From Erwinia tasmaniensis Et1/99 (lineage in GTDB: Bacteria; Pseudomonadota; Gammaproteobacteria; Enterobacterales; Enterobacteriaceae), in NCBI RefSeq assembly GCF_000026185.1, contig NC_010694.1, positions 744,001 to 808,000 on the forward strand: 64,000 bases of DNA. The letters run 5' to 3'. Made by a program: the position numbers and the translations under genes. Position 1 is the stretch's first letter; each line of letters opens with the position of its first letter. Shown one piece after another: positions 15,959 through 25,247 of this stretch. The notes under the pieces are model-generated. The model was not told the DNA's origin. It ran no database searches and saw only the letters and a list, made by a program, of their open reading frames with translations.

Positions 15959-17514
15959 TCAATGGCCCTCCCTTTCAGCGCGAACAGCCCCTGCGGCCGT
16001 TTTTGGATAAACAATACGATCAGTACCAGAATCAGGATCTTACCGAGCACCGCGCCGATCTGCGGCTCCAGCACTTTATTCAGGATGCCGAGGCCGAGCG
16101 CGGCGCAAACGGTGCCCGCCAGCTGGCCCACGCCGCCGGTGACCACCACGAGGAAGGAGTCAATAATATAGCCCTGGCCCAGCTCCGGCCCGACGTTACC
16201 CAGCTGCGACAGCGCCACGCCGCCCAGCCCGGCGATCCCGGAGCCGAGGCCAAACGCCAGCATATCAACGCGCCCGGTCGCCACGCCGCAGCAGTCGGCC
16301 ATCGCCCGGTTTTGCGTGACCGCGCGCACGTTCAGACCGAGACGGGTTTTATTCAGTAACAGCCAGGTGAGCACCAGCACGCCTACCACAAACAGCATCA
16401 CCGCCAGGCGGTTATACGGCAGCATCAGGTTTGGCAGCACCTGCCAGCCGCCGGAAAGCCATGCCGGGTTGGCAACCTCAAGGTTCTGCGCGCCAAACAG
16501 CATGCGCACCAGCTGGATAAGCATCAGGCTGATCCCCCAGGTGGCGAGCAGGGTTTCCAGCGGGCGGCCGTACAGATGGCGAATAATGGTGCGTTCCAGC
16601 ATCATGCCGATAGCGGCGGTGAGAAAGAACGCCGCCGGTAGCGCCAGCAGTGGATAGAACGTCAGCCATTCAGGCGCATAGCGCTGGAAAAGATGCTGCA
16701 CCATCCAGGTGGCATAGGCACCGATCATCAGCATTTCACCGTGCGCCATATTAATCACGCCAAGCAGGCCGTAGGTGATGGCCAGGCCCAGCGCTGCCAG
16801 CAGCAGCACAGAGCCCAGGGACAACCCGCTAAAAGCCTGTCCGAGCAGATCCCCGGCCTGGAGGCGATGGCGGATGTTTTGCAGGCTGTGGGCGGCGGCG
16901 GCGCGTACGTCGGCATTCGTCTCGTGATCCGGCTGTAGCAGCTGTTCAAGCCTTGCCTGACTTTGCGCATCGCTGGTTTCACCCAGCAGCCTGACCGCCG
17001 CAAGGCGCACCGCCGGATGGGGATCGCCGAGTTGCAGCGTGGCCACGGCCTGTGCCAGCGCCGCCTGTACCGCCGGGTCCTTTTCGTCGGTCAGATAACG
17101 TTGCAGCAGCGGCAGCCAGTCGGGGCTGACATCGCTCTGTAGGATGCGTGCGGCATTCAGGCGGGTGGATGCCAGCGGGCTTGCCAGCTGGTGCGCGGCG
17201 AGCGTACTGGCTATCGCAACGCGCAGGCGGTTGTTAATAAACAGTTTTTTAACAGGGCCTGCCGCCGTGGCGCTGCCTTCGAGCGGCGTCAATACTCCGT
17301 TTATTTGCGTAAATGGGCGTTTGTTCTCATCCAGCACCAGGTTTTCCTGATGCAGCGCCTGGAGCAGCGGCAGGCGAGTGGCATCCGGCGCGGCTGCCCA
17401 CTGTTGCAGGATCTGTAGCTGGGTGCTGCGGCTGGCCGCGGCAAAATCGGCGGCCGGGCCGGCCTGGACAAACCAGGGCAGGCACAGCAGCAGGAATAAC
17501 AGAGATCGCGTCAT
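15955..17514 (-). CDS. urtB: Urea ABC transporter permease UrtB with N-terminal HEAT-like domain
   Basis: 519 residues, much longer than a simple LivH permease. A signal peptide (about 1-18, ending VQAG) leads a helical, periplasmic, HEAT-repeat-like region (about 20-225; blocks such as DPAVQAALAQAVATL and DPHPAVRLAAVRLLG). The permease domain follows with GLAITYGLLGVINMAHGEMLMIGAY at about 238-262. This extended form is characteristic of proteobacterial UrtB. It is separated from urtA by 58 bp and coupled to urtC by a 4-nt overlap. Confidence 0.95.
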   Translation of the reverse strand: MTRSLLFLLLCLPWFVQAGPAADFAAASRSTQLQILQQWAAAPDATRLPLLQALHQENLVLDENKRPFTQINGVLTPLEGSATAAGPVKKLFINNRLRVAIASTLAAHQLASPLASTRLNAARILQSDVSPDWLPLLQRYLTDEKDPAVQAALAQAVATLQLGDPHPAVRLAAVRLLGETSDAQSQARLEQLLQPDHETNADVRAAAAHSLQNIRHRLQAGDLLGQAFSGLSLGSVLLLAALGLAITYGLLGVINMAHGEMLMIGAYATWMVQHLFQRYAPEWLTFYPLLALPAAFFLTAAIGMMLERTIIRHLYGRPLETLLATWGISLMLIQLVRMLFGAQNLEVANPAWLSGGWQVLPNLMLPYNRLAVMLFVVGVLVLTWLLLNKTRLGLNVRAVTQNRAMADCCGVATGRVDMLAFGLGSGIAGLGGVALSQLGNVGPELGQGYIIDSFLVVVTGGVGQLAGTVCAALGLGILNKVLEPQIGAVLGKILILVLIVLFIQKRPQGLFALKGRAID

Positions 17515-17539
17515 AACAGGGTGCTCCGCAGTGGGAGGA

Positions 17540-17560
17540 GGGGCAGGTATGACCCGCCCC
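17540..17560 (-). terminator. Stem-loop in the urtA-urtB gap
   Basis: GGGGCAGG at 17540-17547 faces CCCGCCCC at 17553-17560 with one mismatch and a 5-nt loop. No T-run follows on either strand. Stem-loops here commonly stabilise the abundant upstream binding-protein message; that role is inferred. Confidence 0.45.
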
Positions 17561-17572
17561 GGGCTAATGAAA

Positions 17573-18841
17573 TTAATCGCTGCTTTTTACCGGGTGGTCA
17601 GGCTTTTTGTCGTTCCCGGCGATAAACGGGCTCCACGGCTGGGCGCGTACCGGCTTATCGCTCTGCCACACCACGTTAAACTGACCGTTATCTTCGATTT
17701 CGCCGATCATCACCGGTTTATGCAGATGATGGTTGCTGTTATCCATGGTTAGCGTAAAGCCGTCCGGGGCGGTAAAGGTCTGTCCGGCCATTGCCGCACG
17801 GACTTTGTCTACATCGGTGGTGCCCGCTTTTGTTACCGCCTGCGCCCACATATGGATGCCGACGTAGGTGGCTTCCATCGGATCATTGGTCACCACGTTA
17901 GCGGCGTTCGGCAGCCTGTGCGCTTTGGCCCAGGCTTTATAGGCGGCAACAAATTTGGCATTGGTTGGGTTATCCAGCGACTCAAAGTAGTTCCACGCCG
18001 CCAGATTACCGACCAGCGGTTTGCTATCAATGCCGCGCAGCTCTTCTTCACCGACCGAGAAGGCCACTACCGGCACATCGGTGGCCCTGATCCCCTGGTT
18101 AGCCAGCTCTTTATAGAAGGGCACGTTGGAATCGCCGTTGATGGTGGAGATCACGGCGGTTTTGCCCACGGCAGAGAATTTCTTAATATTGGCGACGATG
18201 GTCTGGTAATCGCTGTAGCCAAACGGCGTGTAAACCTCTTCAATGTCGCCGTCTTTAACGCCCTTGCTGTGCAGGAAGGCGCGCAAAATTTTGTTGGTGG
18301 TGCGCGGGTAAACATAGTCGGTTCCCAGCAGGAAGAAGCGTTTGGCGCTGCCGCCGTCCTCGCTCATCAGGTACTCCACCGCCGGGATCGCCTGCTGATT
18401 TGGCGCGGCGCCGGTATAGAACACGTTGGGCGACATCTCTTCACCTTCATACTGCACCGGATAGAACAGCAGCCCGTTCAGCTCCTCAAACACCGGCAGT
18501 ACCGATTTGCGTGATACCGACGTCCAGCAGCCAAACACCACCGCCGTTTTGTTCTGGGTTAGCAGCTGGCGCGCCTTTTCGGCGAACAGCGGCCAGTTAG
18601 AGGCGGGGTCGACCACCACCGGTTCGAGCTTTTTGCCCAGCACGCCGCCCTGCGCATTGATCTCGTCAATGGTCATCAGCGCCACCTCCTTGAGCGGCGT
18701 TTCGGAAATGGCCATCGTGCCGGACAGAGAGTGCATAATGCCCACCTTGATGGTATCAGCGGCCTGTGCGCCCCAGGCCAACCCCATTGCGGCGACGGTG
18801 GCAGAGAGTGCAAAGGCCTTGAGCAGTGAACGTCTTTTCAT
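17573..18841 (-). CDS. urtA: Urea ABC transporter substrate-binding protein UrtA
   Basis: Periplasmic binding protein of 422 residues. The signal peptide starts MKRRSLLKAF and ends near AQAAD (about residue 28). The mature part begins TIKVGIMHSLSGTMAISETPL, the typical UrtA/FmdD opening, followed by the FGCWTSVSRKSVLPVFEELNGLLFYP block that forms the ligand pocket. The upstream AGGGGAA supports the ATG at 18841. It is the first transporter gene, directly behind the GntR regulator. Confidence 0.95.
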   Translation of the reverse strand: MKRRSLLKAFALSATVAAMGLAWGAQAADTIKVGIMHSLSGTMAISETPLKEVALMTIDEINAQGGVLGKKLEPVVVDPASNWPLFAEKARQLLTQNKTAVVFGCWTSVSRKSVLPVFEELNGLLFYPVQYEGEEMSPNVFYTGAAPNQQAIPAVEYLMSEDGGSAKRFFLLGTDYVYPRTTNKILRAFLHSKGVKDGDIEEVYTPFGYSDYQTIVANIKKFSAVGKTAVISTINGDSNVPFYKELANQGIRATDVPVVAFSVGEEELRGIDSKPLVGNLAAWNYFESLDNPTNAKFVAAYKAWAKAHRLPNAANVVTNDPMEATYVGIHMWAQAVTKAGTTDVDKVRAAMAGQTFTAPDGFTLTMDNSNHHLHKPVMIGEIEDNGQFNVVWQSDKPVRAQPWSPFIAGNDKKPDHPVKSSD

Positions 18842-18857
18842 CGGTATTCCCCTGATA

Positions 18858-19568
18858 TTAAGTGGACGAAACGGTGTGTTGTCTTGCCTGCTGCAGGCGG
18901 TGAAGGGTGATTTTCCTCACCTCTGCCTTGCTGATGGCAATATGGTCAGTGAGGAGGCGTTGCGCTTCCTCGTGCTGCGGGTTCAGTACCGCGCGTAAGA
19001 TGTGCGCATGTTCACGATAAGTGGCGTCAATCCGCGCCTCATCGGTGAAATCAAGGCGGCGGATAATGCGTATTTTCTCCGTCAGTTCGCGGTGGATCCG
19101 CGCTATTTCACCGTTGCCCGCCGTGGTGACCAGCGCGATATGAAAGGCTTCGTCGTGCTGTGCAACGAGGATGCCGTCCTCCAGGCGCGGTTGGTTTATC
19201 CAGAAAGCGCTTAGCGGCTCCAGGAGTTCCGCACTGCGCGCGGGTGGCATCAGGCACAGGCGTTTTACCGCCTCGCACTCCAGCACGATGCGCAGATCGT
19301 ACAGATCCTCGAACCAGGCAAAATCAAACTGCCGCACCTGCCAGCCGCTGCGGAACCAGACCTCGACAAAACCTTCACGCTGTAGCCGGAACAGCGCCTG
19401 GCGCACCGGCGTGCGGCTGACCGCCATGCGGGTGGCGATTTCGCTTTCGCTAAAGCGGTCACCCGGCAGCAGGCGGAAATCGAAAATGTCATTTTTCAGC
19501 GCCAGGTAAACCCGGTCGGCCAGCGCTTCAGGCCGGGCTTTCTTACCGGGCTGCGGTGATGCGCTCAT
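18858..19568 (-). CDS. GntR/FadR-family regulator of the urea operon
   Basis: A 236-residue protein. It has an N-terminal winged helix (DRFSESEIATRMAVSRTPVRQALFRLQREGFVEV at about 38-71) and a C-terminal all-helical FCD-type ligand domain (DLYDLRIVLECEAVKRL, REHAHILRAVL). Start: the ATG at 19566-19568 lies 6 nt after AAGGGG; a longer frame would run into the urea carboxylase stop. It lies between urea carboxylase (10-nt gap) and urtA (16-nt gap) on the same strand, so it probably controls this operon. The ligand is unknown. Confidence 0.9.
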   Translation of the reverse strand: MSASPQPGKKARPEALADRVYLALKNDIFDFRLLPGDRFSESEIATRMAVSRTPVRQALFRLQREGFVEVWFRSGWQVRQFDFAWFEDLYDLRIVLECEAVKRLCLMPPARSAELLEPLSAFWINQPRLEDGILVAQHDEAFHIALVTTAGNGEIARIHRELTEKIRIIRRLDFTDEARIDATYREHAHILRAVLNPQHEEAQRLLTDHIAISKAEVRKITLHRLQQARQHTVSST

Positions 19569-19578
19569 AAACATCCCC

Positions 19579-22500
19579 TTATTCCAGCCACAGCAGGGCA
19601 TCGCCGGGCGCGATCGGCCGTCCGGGCTGGCAGGCGATCCGTTTAACGCACCCGGCCTGTGGGGCAGCGATCGCCAGCTCCATTTTCATCGCCTCGACGA
19701 TAATCAGCGGTTGGCCTGCTGCCACCTCATCGCCCGGCTGCACCAGCACTTTCCAGATATTGCCGTTGAGATCGGCGCTGACCAGGCAGCCGCTTTCCTC
19801 CTCCGGCGGGGCCGGCAGCATCTCTTCAGCGGCCGGTGGCGTTGCTTCCTCCTCCTGTGCCCACAGCGCGACCTCGGCTTCAAAGGCACTGGCCTGCTTT
19901 TGCCGGAATTCAGCGATGGATTGCGCATTGTCGTGCAAGAATTGCGTATGTTCGGCGAAATCAAATACCGACTGCTCAATGCGGATGCTGGCGCGGCCTT
20001 CGCGGAAGTCATCGCGCAGCACCTCCAGCTCCGCCTCGCTAACCGGGTAGAAACGCACCTGGTCGAAAAAGCGCAGCAGCCAGGGTTCTCCGGCGGCAAA
20101 CTGTGCGTTTTTCAGAAATTTGTTCCAGATTGGCAAGGTGCGGCCCACCAGCTGGTAGCCACCGGGGGAGTCCATGCCGTAGATGCACATATACATACCG
20201 CCGATGCCGACCGTGCCCTCGGCGGTGAAGGTGCGCGCCGGGTTGTACTTTGAGCTCAGCAGGCGGTGGCGCGGATCGATCGGTACCGCACAGGGCGCGC
20301 CGAGATAGACATCGCCGAGACCGAGGATCAAATAACTGGCGTCAAACAGGGTACGACTAACGGCATCGCGGCTGCTCAAGCCATTGATACGTTGAATAAA
20401 ATCGACGTTATTCGGCAGCCAGGGGGCGCTGGCGCAGACGGTTTGCCGATAGCGCTCGACCGCCCCCAGGGTGGCGCTATCTTCAAACGCCAGCGGCAAA
20501 TGGACGATGCGTGACGGTATCTGCATCTGGCTGACCTCGCCGAGGTCGCTTTCCAGCTCAAGCAGCAGCGCCATCAGCTTCTTCTGGCTGATAATACGGC
20601 TGTCATAGCGGATTTGCAGCGAGCGCACCCCCGGCGACAGTTCTTCCACGCCAGGTTGACCGACCTCATTCAGAGCGGTCATCAGCAGATGGACGCGCAG
20701 ACGCAGGGCGAGATCCAGCACGTTGTCGCCGTATTCCAGCAGGATATAGTTGTCCCCCGCCTGGCGGTAAATGGCGGTGGGTGTGGTGGCGCTGGCCTTA
20801 ATCGACGCCAGCACGCTGGCCGAGCCGTTAGCGCCTGCTGCCAGCGAAGGAACAGCAAAGGCAGGCGCATGGCCGGGTTTCAGCGTTGCCACGGCGTGCG
20901 CAATCGACTGTTCCAGCGCGCTGGCTTCTTCCACGCCGATCGGATGGAAACGAATGCGGTCGCCCGGTTTCACCTGGCCCACTTTCCACAGCTCCGCTTT
21001 GGCGATGGTCACCGGGCAGACAAAGCCGCCTAGGCTGGGGCCGTCACGCGTCAGGATCACCGGGAAATCACCGGTAAAGTTCACCGCACCGATGGCATAT
21101 TCGCAGTCGTGGACGTTAGAAGGGTGCAGCCCGGCTTCACCGCCGTTGAGCCGCGCCCAGCCGGGTTTTGGCCCCACCAGCCTCACGCCGAGGCGGTTGG
21201 AGTTGTAATGCACCTGCCATTCGGCGGCAAAAAAGTTGTCGATCGACCGTTGGGTAAAGAAGTCCGGCGCGCCGTGCGGGCCATATAAAACGCCAATACG
21301 CCACTCATCGCCGTAAACCGGCTGCGCTGCCACCGGCAGCGGCTGCGGATCGCTGACCGGCGCTGGCGTGGTACAGGCGGCAAGCGATGGCTGTGAAATT
21401 GCCAGCATATCGGCCACGCGCAGCGTGCGTCCGGCATGACCGCCAAACTGGCCGAGGGCGAAGGTGGAACGGCTGCCGAGGTATTCCGCCACGTCAAAGC
21501 CGTTGCGCACCGCCAGATAGGTGCGGCAGCCCTGCTGCATGCGCCCCAGCGTCAGCGTCTGCCCGGCTTTTACCGCCAGCGGCTGCCACCAGGCCACCGC
21601 GCCGTCGTCAAGGGTGGCGGGGCAGGGCGCGCCCGTCAGCGCGATCAGCGCATCGCTGTGAAAGCGCAGCGTTGGCCCCTGTAGCGTGAACTCCAGCCCG
21701 GCGGCCTCTTCGGCGTTACCGACGATGCGGTTGGCGAGGCGAAACGCGTAATCGTCCATCGGGCCGGACGGCGGTACGCCGATATCCCAGTAGCCGAGGC
21801 GGCCCGGATAGTCCTGGATACTGCTCCAGGTGCCGGGCTGGAGCACCTCCACCACCGGGGAATGCGGCGTGAAGCCATCGAGCAGCCGGGTACTGACCTG
21901 CCCGCTGCGAAACGCCTCGCTGGCGACGACCTGGCGCAAATAGTCAAGGTTGCTGGCGATGCCGTGCAGGCGCGTTTCGCCCAGCGCCGCCTGCATTTTT
22001 GCCAGCGCCGACGGGCGATCTTCTCCGTGCACAATCAGCTTGGCGATCAGCGGATCGTAGAAGGCGGAAACCTCGCTGCCGCCGTCAACGCCGCTGTCGA
22101 CACGGATATCCGGCGGAAAAAAGACGTCGGTTAATACGCCGGGACTGGGCTGGAAGTTTTTTAGCGGATCTTCGGCGTACAGACGTACTTCAATCGAGGC
22201 CCCCTGCGGCGGCTGCGCCATGCGCTCCCAGTCCGGGGCTTCACCTGCCGCCACCTGCAACATGCACTCCACCAGATCCAGCCCGGTCACACATTCGGTG
22301 ACCGGATGCTCCACCTGTAGGCGGGTATTCACCTCAAGGAAGAAGAATTCATCGTGCGCCGCATCGTAGATATATTCTACCGTCCCGGCGCTGCGGTAAT
22401 TGACCCGCTCGCCCAGCCTGACCGCCGATGCCAGCAGCGCGCGACGCGTGGCGGTGGGCAGATTGGGCGCCGGGGTTTCTTCCACCACTTTCTGGTTGCG

Positions 22501-23196
22501 TCGCTGTAGCGAACAGTCGCGTTCACCCAGCGCTACCACCTTGCCCTTACCGTCCCCGAAGATCTGTACCTCGACGTGGCGCGCGCGATCGATACAGCGC
22601 TCAAGAAAGACCCCGGCATGGCTGAAGAACTGCTCGCCGAGGCGGCGCACGCTTTCCCAGGCCGCGCTCAATGCGGCCTCATCGGCGCAGCGCGTCAGGC
22701 CAATACCGCCGCCGCCGGCGGTGCTTTTCAGCATGACCGGGTAGCCGATTTTAGCCGCCGCGCCTAGCGCTTCATCCAGCGAGTTGAGTAGCGGAGTGCC
22801 TGGCGTCATCGGAACGCCCGCAGCGGCCGCCAGCTCGCGCGCCCGGTGTTTTAAGCCGAACTCACCGATCTGCTGCGCGCTTGGCCCGACAAAGGCAATG
22901 CCTGCCGCTTCGCAGGCGGCGGCAAACGCCAGGCTCTCTGACAGAAAGCCATAGCCGGGCCAGATAGCCTGTGCACCGCTGCGATGGGCCGCGTTGAGGA
23001 TCTTGTCGATAACCAGATAACTGTCGCTGGCCTTGTCGCCGCCGAGCGCGATGGCGATATCGGCCTGTTTGACATGCAGGGCGTTTTTGTCGGCGTCTGA
23101 ATATACCGCCACGCTGGTGATGCCCATGCGTTTCAGGGTGCGGATAGCGCGGCAGGCGATTTCACCACGGTTAGCAATCAGTACGGTATTAAACAT
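19579..23196 (-). CDS. Urea carboxylase (biotin-dependent)
   Basis: A 1205-residue enzyme that carboxylates urea to allophanate using ATP, bicarbonate and biotin. The N-terminal biotin carboxylase (about 1-450) has a Gly-rich ATP-grasp loop STAGGGGIG and EVNTRLQVEHPVTE. The carboxyltransferase half combines AHS2/KipA (begins near 468) and AHS1/KipI modules. The C-terminal biotinyl domain carries VEAMKMEL with Lys1171 as biotin site. The start overlaps the allophanate hydrolase stop by 8 nt. Guanidine carboxylases are close relatives that differ by an active-site Asp-to-Asn change I could not place by eye. No carboxyguanidine deiminase genes or ykkC riboswitch are present here, favouring urea. 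Confidence 0.93.
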   Translation of the reverse strand: MFNTVLIANRGEIACRAIRTLKRMGITSVAVYSDADKNALHVKQADIAIALGGDKASDSYLVIDKILNAAHRSGAQAIWPGYGFLSESLAFAAACEAAGIAFVGPSAQQIGEFGLKHRARELAAAAGVPMTPGTPLLNSLDEALGAAAKIGYPVMLKSTAGGGGIGLTRCADEAALSAAWESVRRLGEQFFSHAGVFLERCIDRARHVEVQIFGDGKGKVVALGERDCSLQRRNQKVVEETPAPNLPTATRRALLASAVRLGERVNYRSAGTVEYIYDAAHDEFFFLEVNTRLQVEHPVTECVTGLDLVECMLQVAAGEAPDWERMAQPPQGASIEVRLYAEDPLKNFQPSPGVLTDVFFPPDIRVDSGVDGGSEVSAFYDPLIAKLIVHGEDRPSALAKMQAALGETRLHGIASNLDYLRQVVASEAFRSGQVSTRLLDGFTPHSPVVEVLQPGTWSSIQDYPGRLGYWDIGVPPSGPMDDYAFRLANRIVGNAEEAAGLEFTLQGPTLRFHSDALIALTGAPCPATLDDGAVAWWQPLAVKAGQTLTLGRMQQGCRTYLAVRNGFDVAEYLGSRSTFALGQFGGHAGRTLRVADMLAISQPSLAACTTPAPVSDPQPLPVAAQPVYGDEWRIGVLYGPHGAPDFFTQRSIDNFFAAEWQVHYNSNRLGVRLVGPKPGWARLNGGEAGLHPSNVHDCEYAIGAVNFTGDFPVILTRDGPSLGGFVCPVTIAKAELWKVGQVKPGDRIRFHPIGVEEASALEQSIAHAVATLKPGHAPAFAVPSLAAGANGSASVLASIKASATTPTAIYRQAGDNYILLEYGDNVLDLALRLRVHLLMTALNEVGQPGVEELSPGVRSLQIRYDSRIISQKKLMALLLELESDLGEVSQMQIPSRIVHLPLAFEDSATLGAVERYRQTVCASAPWLPNNVDFIQRINGLSSRDAVSRTLFDASYLILGLGDVYLGAPCAVPIDPRHRLLSSKYNPARTFTAEGTVGIGGMYMCIYGMDSPGGYQLVGRTLPIWNKFLKNAQFAAGEPWLLRFFDQVRFYPVSEAELEVLRDDFREGRASIRIEQSVFDFAEHTQFLHDNAQSIAEFRQKQASAFEAEVALWAQEEEATPPAAEEMLPAPPEEESGCLVSADLNGNIWKVLVQPGDEVAAGQPLIIVEAMKMELAIAAPQAGCVKRIACQPGRPIAPGDALLWLE

Positions 23197-24991
23197 GGGT
23201 ATTCTCCCGTTGGGCCAGCCAGCGACGCCAGCCGCCGAACTCGGTGATGTCGGTGGCCTGTGTCAGTGCGGCAGGTTCGCAGATAAAGCCTTTTACCCGG
23301 CGGCCATCGGCCAGTTCAAGCGTGCCGATGCCCAGCGGCGGCGGGATCTCCGCGACAAATTCGCCAAAGCGCGCCAGCGGGATATCCCACAGCTCGACGC
23401 TGATGGCGGCGCCGGATGCGGCTTTTACCAGCCCCGGTTTTGCCGGGATGGTATTGGCCAGCGCGTACAGGCGGTAGCAGTCGGCGGTGGTGGTCTCCTC
23501 CACCCACAGCGCGTTACGCCGGGTCAGCTGGTGATTGAGCGGCATGCCGCTCAGGTGCGCACCGACCACCGCCACGCGCACATGCAGCGCCGAAACGGGC
23601 AGCGCCGCATCGGCCCGTGGCTGCGGTTTGCCGGTCGCGCCGAGATCCAGCGCCAGCTGCTGCTGCCAGCGCAGACCAAAGCTCGCCAGCGCCCGATCGT
23701 GCCAGGCGGGGGCGATCAGGGTGATCCCGGCGGGCAGGCCATCGCGACGAAACGGTCCCGGCAGTGCCAGCGCGCAGAGGTCGGCAAGATTAGTAAAGTT
23801 GGTATAAGTGCCGAGCTGCGCGTTGTAGCGCAGCGGCTCCTGCTGTATCTCTTGCACAGTGCGGATGGTTGGCGCGGTGGGCACGACCAGCGCATCGTAT
23901 TGGCTGAGGGTGTGTTGGATGTGGCGCGTAAGATCGGCGCGCAGATACTCGGCTTGCCAGGCATCAACCGCGCTGAAGCGATGGCCGCTGGCGACGATGC
24001 CGTACACCACCGGGTCCATCTCTTCCGGCCGCGACAGCATCTCGCCGACCGCCACGGTGCGTTCGGCGACCCAGGGCCCGGCGTAGAGCTGTTCCGCCAG
24101 CTGCCGGAACGGGGTGAAGTCGACAGGATGTAAAGTAGCACCGCCCGTGGTTAACGCGCCAAGCGCCGCTTCCCAGGCGTCCTGCGCCTGCTGGTCGCCA
24201 AAGAACTCGGTAATATCGGGAATGGCAAAGCGCGGGGCGGCGGGCAGTGCCGCCGGAGCCAGGCCAGGGTTGGTGCGTGAATAGGCATCCTTAGCGTCAT
24301 AACCTGCCGCGCAGCTGGCGACAAGAAAAGCATCTTCTACCCTGAGGGCAAAAACGGAAATCGTGTCATTCAGACGGCAGGCCGGAACCACGCCGCTGGC
24401 GGAAAGCCAGCCTTTGGTGGGTTTCAGGCCGACGATATTATTGAATCCGGCCGGCACGCGCCCGGAACCGGCGGTGTCGGTGCCGAGGGCAAAAGGCACC
24501 AGGCCACGGGCGGTCACCGAGGCCGATCCGGAGCTGGAGCCGCCGCTAATGTAATCCGGGTTGAAGGCGTTGCGCACCGCCCCGAACGGGGAGCGCGTGC
24601 CGACCAGGCCGGTGGCGTACTGGTCGAGGTTGGTTTTGCCAATCACCACGGCGCCTGCGGCCTTTAAATTTGCCACCGCCTGGGCATCGGCCTGGGCCAG
24701 CCGGGTCAGTGCCGGACAGGCGGCGCTGGTCGGCCAGCCGGCGACATCAATATTGTCTTTTACCGCAAAAGGCACGCCAAACAGCGGTAGCGATGCCGGA
24801 TCCTGTTGCCAGCGGGCCAGCAGTGGCTCCAGCTGGGCGCGTAACTGTTCAGGCGTCGCCACATACAGCCAGGCATTGTCGTCAGTGGAAAGTTCTGCCA
24901 GCAGCCTGCCCAGCGTGGGCAGCACCTGCTGCGGATATTGCTGATAATGCTGCTGCCAGTCCTGTAGCGTAAACCCGCTGGTTAAAGCCAT
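23189..24991 (-). CDS. atzF: Allophanate hydrolase
   Basis: Hydrolyses allophanate to ammonia and CO2, completing ATP-dependent urea degradation. The 600-residue protein has an amidase-signature core with Lys78 (FAVKDNIDV), a Ser-rich loop GGSSSGSASV (cis-Ser about 152) and catalytic Ser176 in TDTAGSGRVP. The C-terminal domain after about residue 470 (LHVRVAVVGAHLSGMPLN) is typical of AtzF/DUR1,2-type hydrolases. It is the first gene of the leftward operon, about 30 nt below a sigma-54 promoter. The symbol atzF is used by family analogy. Confidence 0.92.
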   Translation of the reverse strand: MALTSGFTLQDWQQHYQQYPQQVLPTLGRLLAELSTDDNAWLYVATPEQLRAQLEPLLARWQQDPASLPLFGVPFAVKDNIDVAGWPTSAACPALTRLAQADAQAVANLKAAGAVVIGKTNLDQYATGLVGTRSPFGAVRNAFNPDYISGGSSSGSASVTARGLVPFALGTDTAGSGRVPAGFNNIVGLKPTKGWLSASGVVPACRLNDTISVFALRVEDAFLVASCAAGYDAKDAYSRTNPGLAPAALPAAPRFAIPDITEFFGDQQAQDAWEAALGALTTGGATLHPVDFTPFRQLAEQLYAGPWVAERTVAVGEMLSRPEEMDPVVYGIVASGHRFSAVDAWQAEYLRADLTRHIQHTLSQYDALVVPTAPTIRTVQEIQQEPLRYNAQLGTYTNFTNLADLCALALPGPFRRDGLPAGITLIAPAWHDRALASFGLRWQQQLALDLGATGKPQPRADAALPVSALHVRVAVVGAHLSGMPLNHQLTRRNALWVEETTTADCYRLYALANTIPAKPGLVKAASGAAISVELWDIPLARFGEFVAEIPPPLGIGTLELADGRRVKGFICEPAALTQATDITEFGGWRRWLAQRENTHV

Positions 24992-25031
24992 AAGATGAAT
25001 TCCGTCCGGTATACAAGATGGGATTCAACGG

Positions 25032-25047
25032 AGCAAAGGCCGTGCCA
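25032..25047 (-). promoter_or_regulatory. Sigma-54 promoter of the urea operon
   Basis: On the minus strand TGGCACG-GCCT-TTGCT matches the -24/-12 consensus TGGCACG-N4-TTGCW with correct spacing. It lies 41 bp upstream of the allophanate hydrolase ATG, giving a short leader. The region 60-90 bp further upstream (25098-25125) holds GCAC-N5-GTGC and a degenerate TGCGC-N7-GAGCA dyad that could bind an NtrC-type activator; those sites are imperfect and only suggestive. Confidence 0.85.
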
Positions 25048-25247
25048 ATTTTTATCTTGCTGATTGCTAACGATTTTTAAAATAAATGTCGATATATTGC
25101 ACGATAAGTGCGCATGAGGTGAGCAGCAACAGGGCATGACGAGGCGAGCAATCAGTAAATATTTGTTGTACGCATGGCAGGAAAGGCCGCTCCTGGTTAG
25201 CATGAAGTAAGCATATTTGGCGGTTCAGGACAAAACAAGGCGGTAAC

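Noticed and set aside
24992..25247. ykkC/guanidine-I riboswitch upstream of the carboxylase operon
   Set aside because: I looked for the conserved riboswitch blocks on the minus strand and found none; the spacer instead holds a sigma-54 promoter with a short leader.
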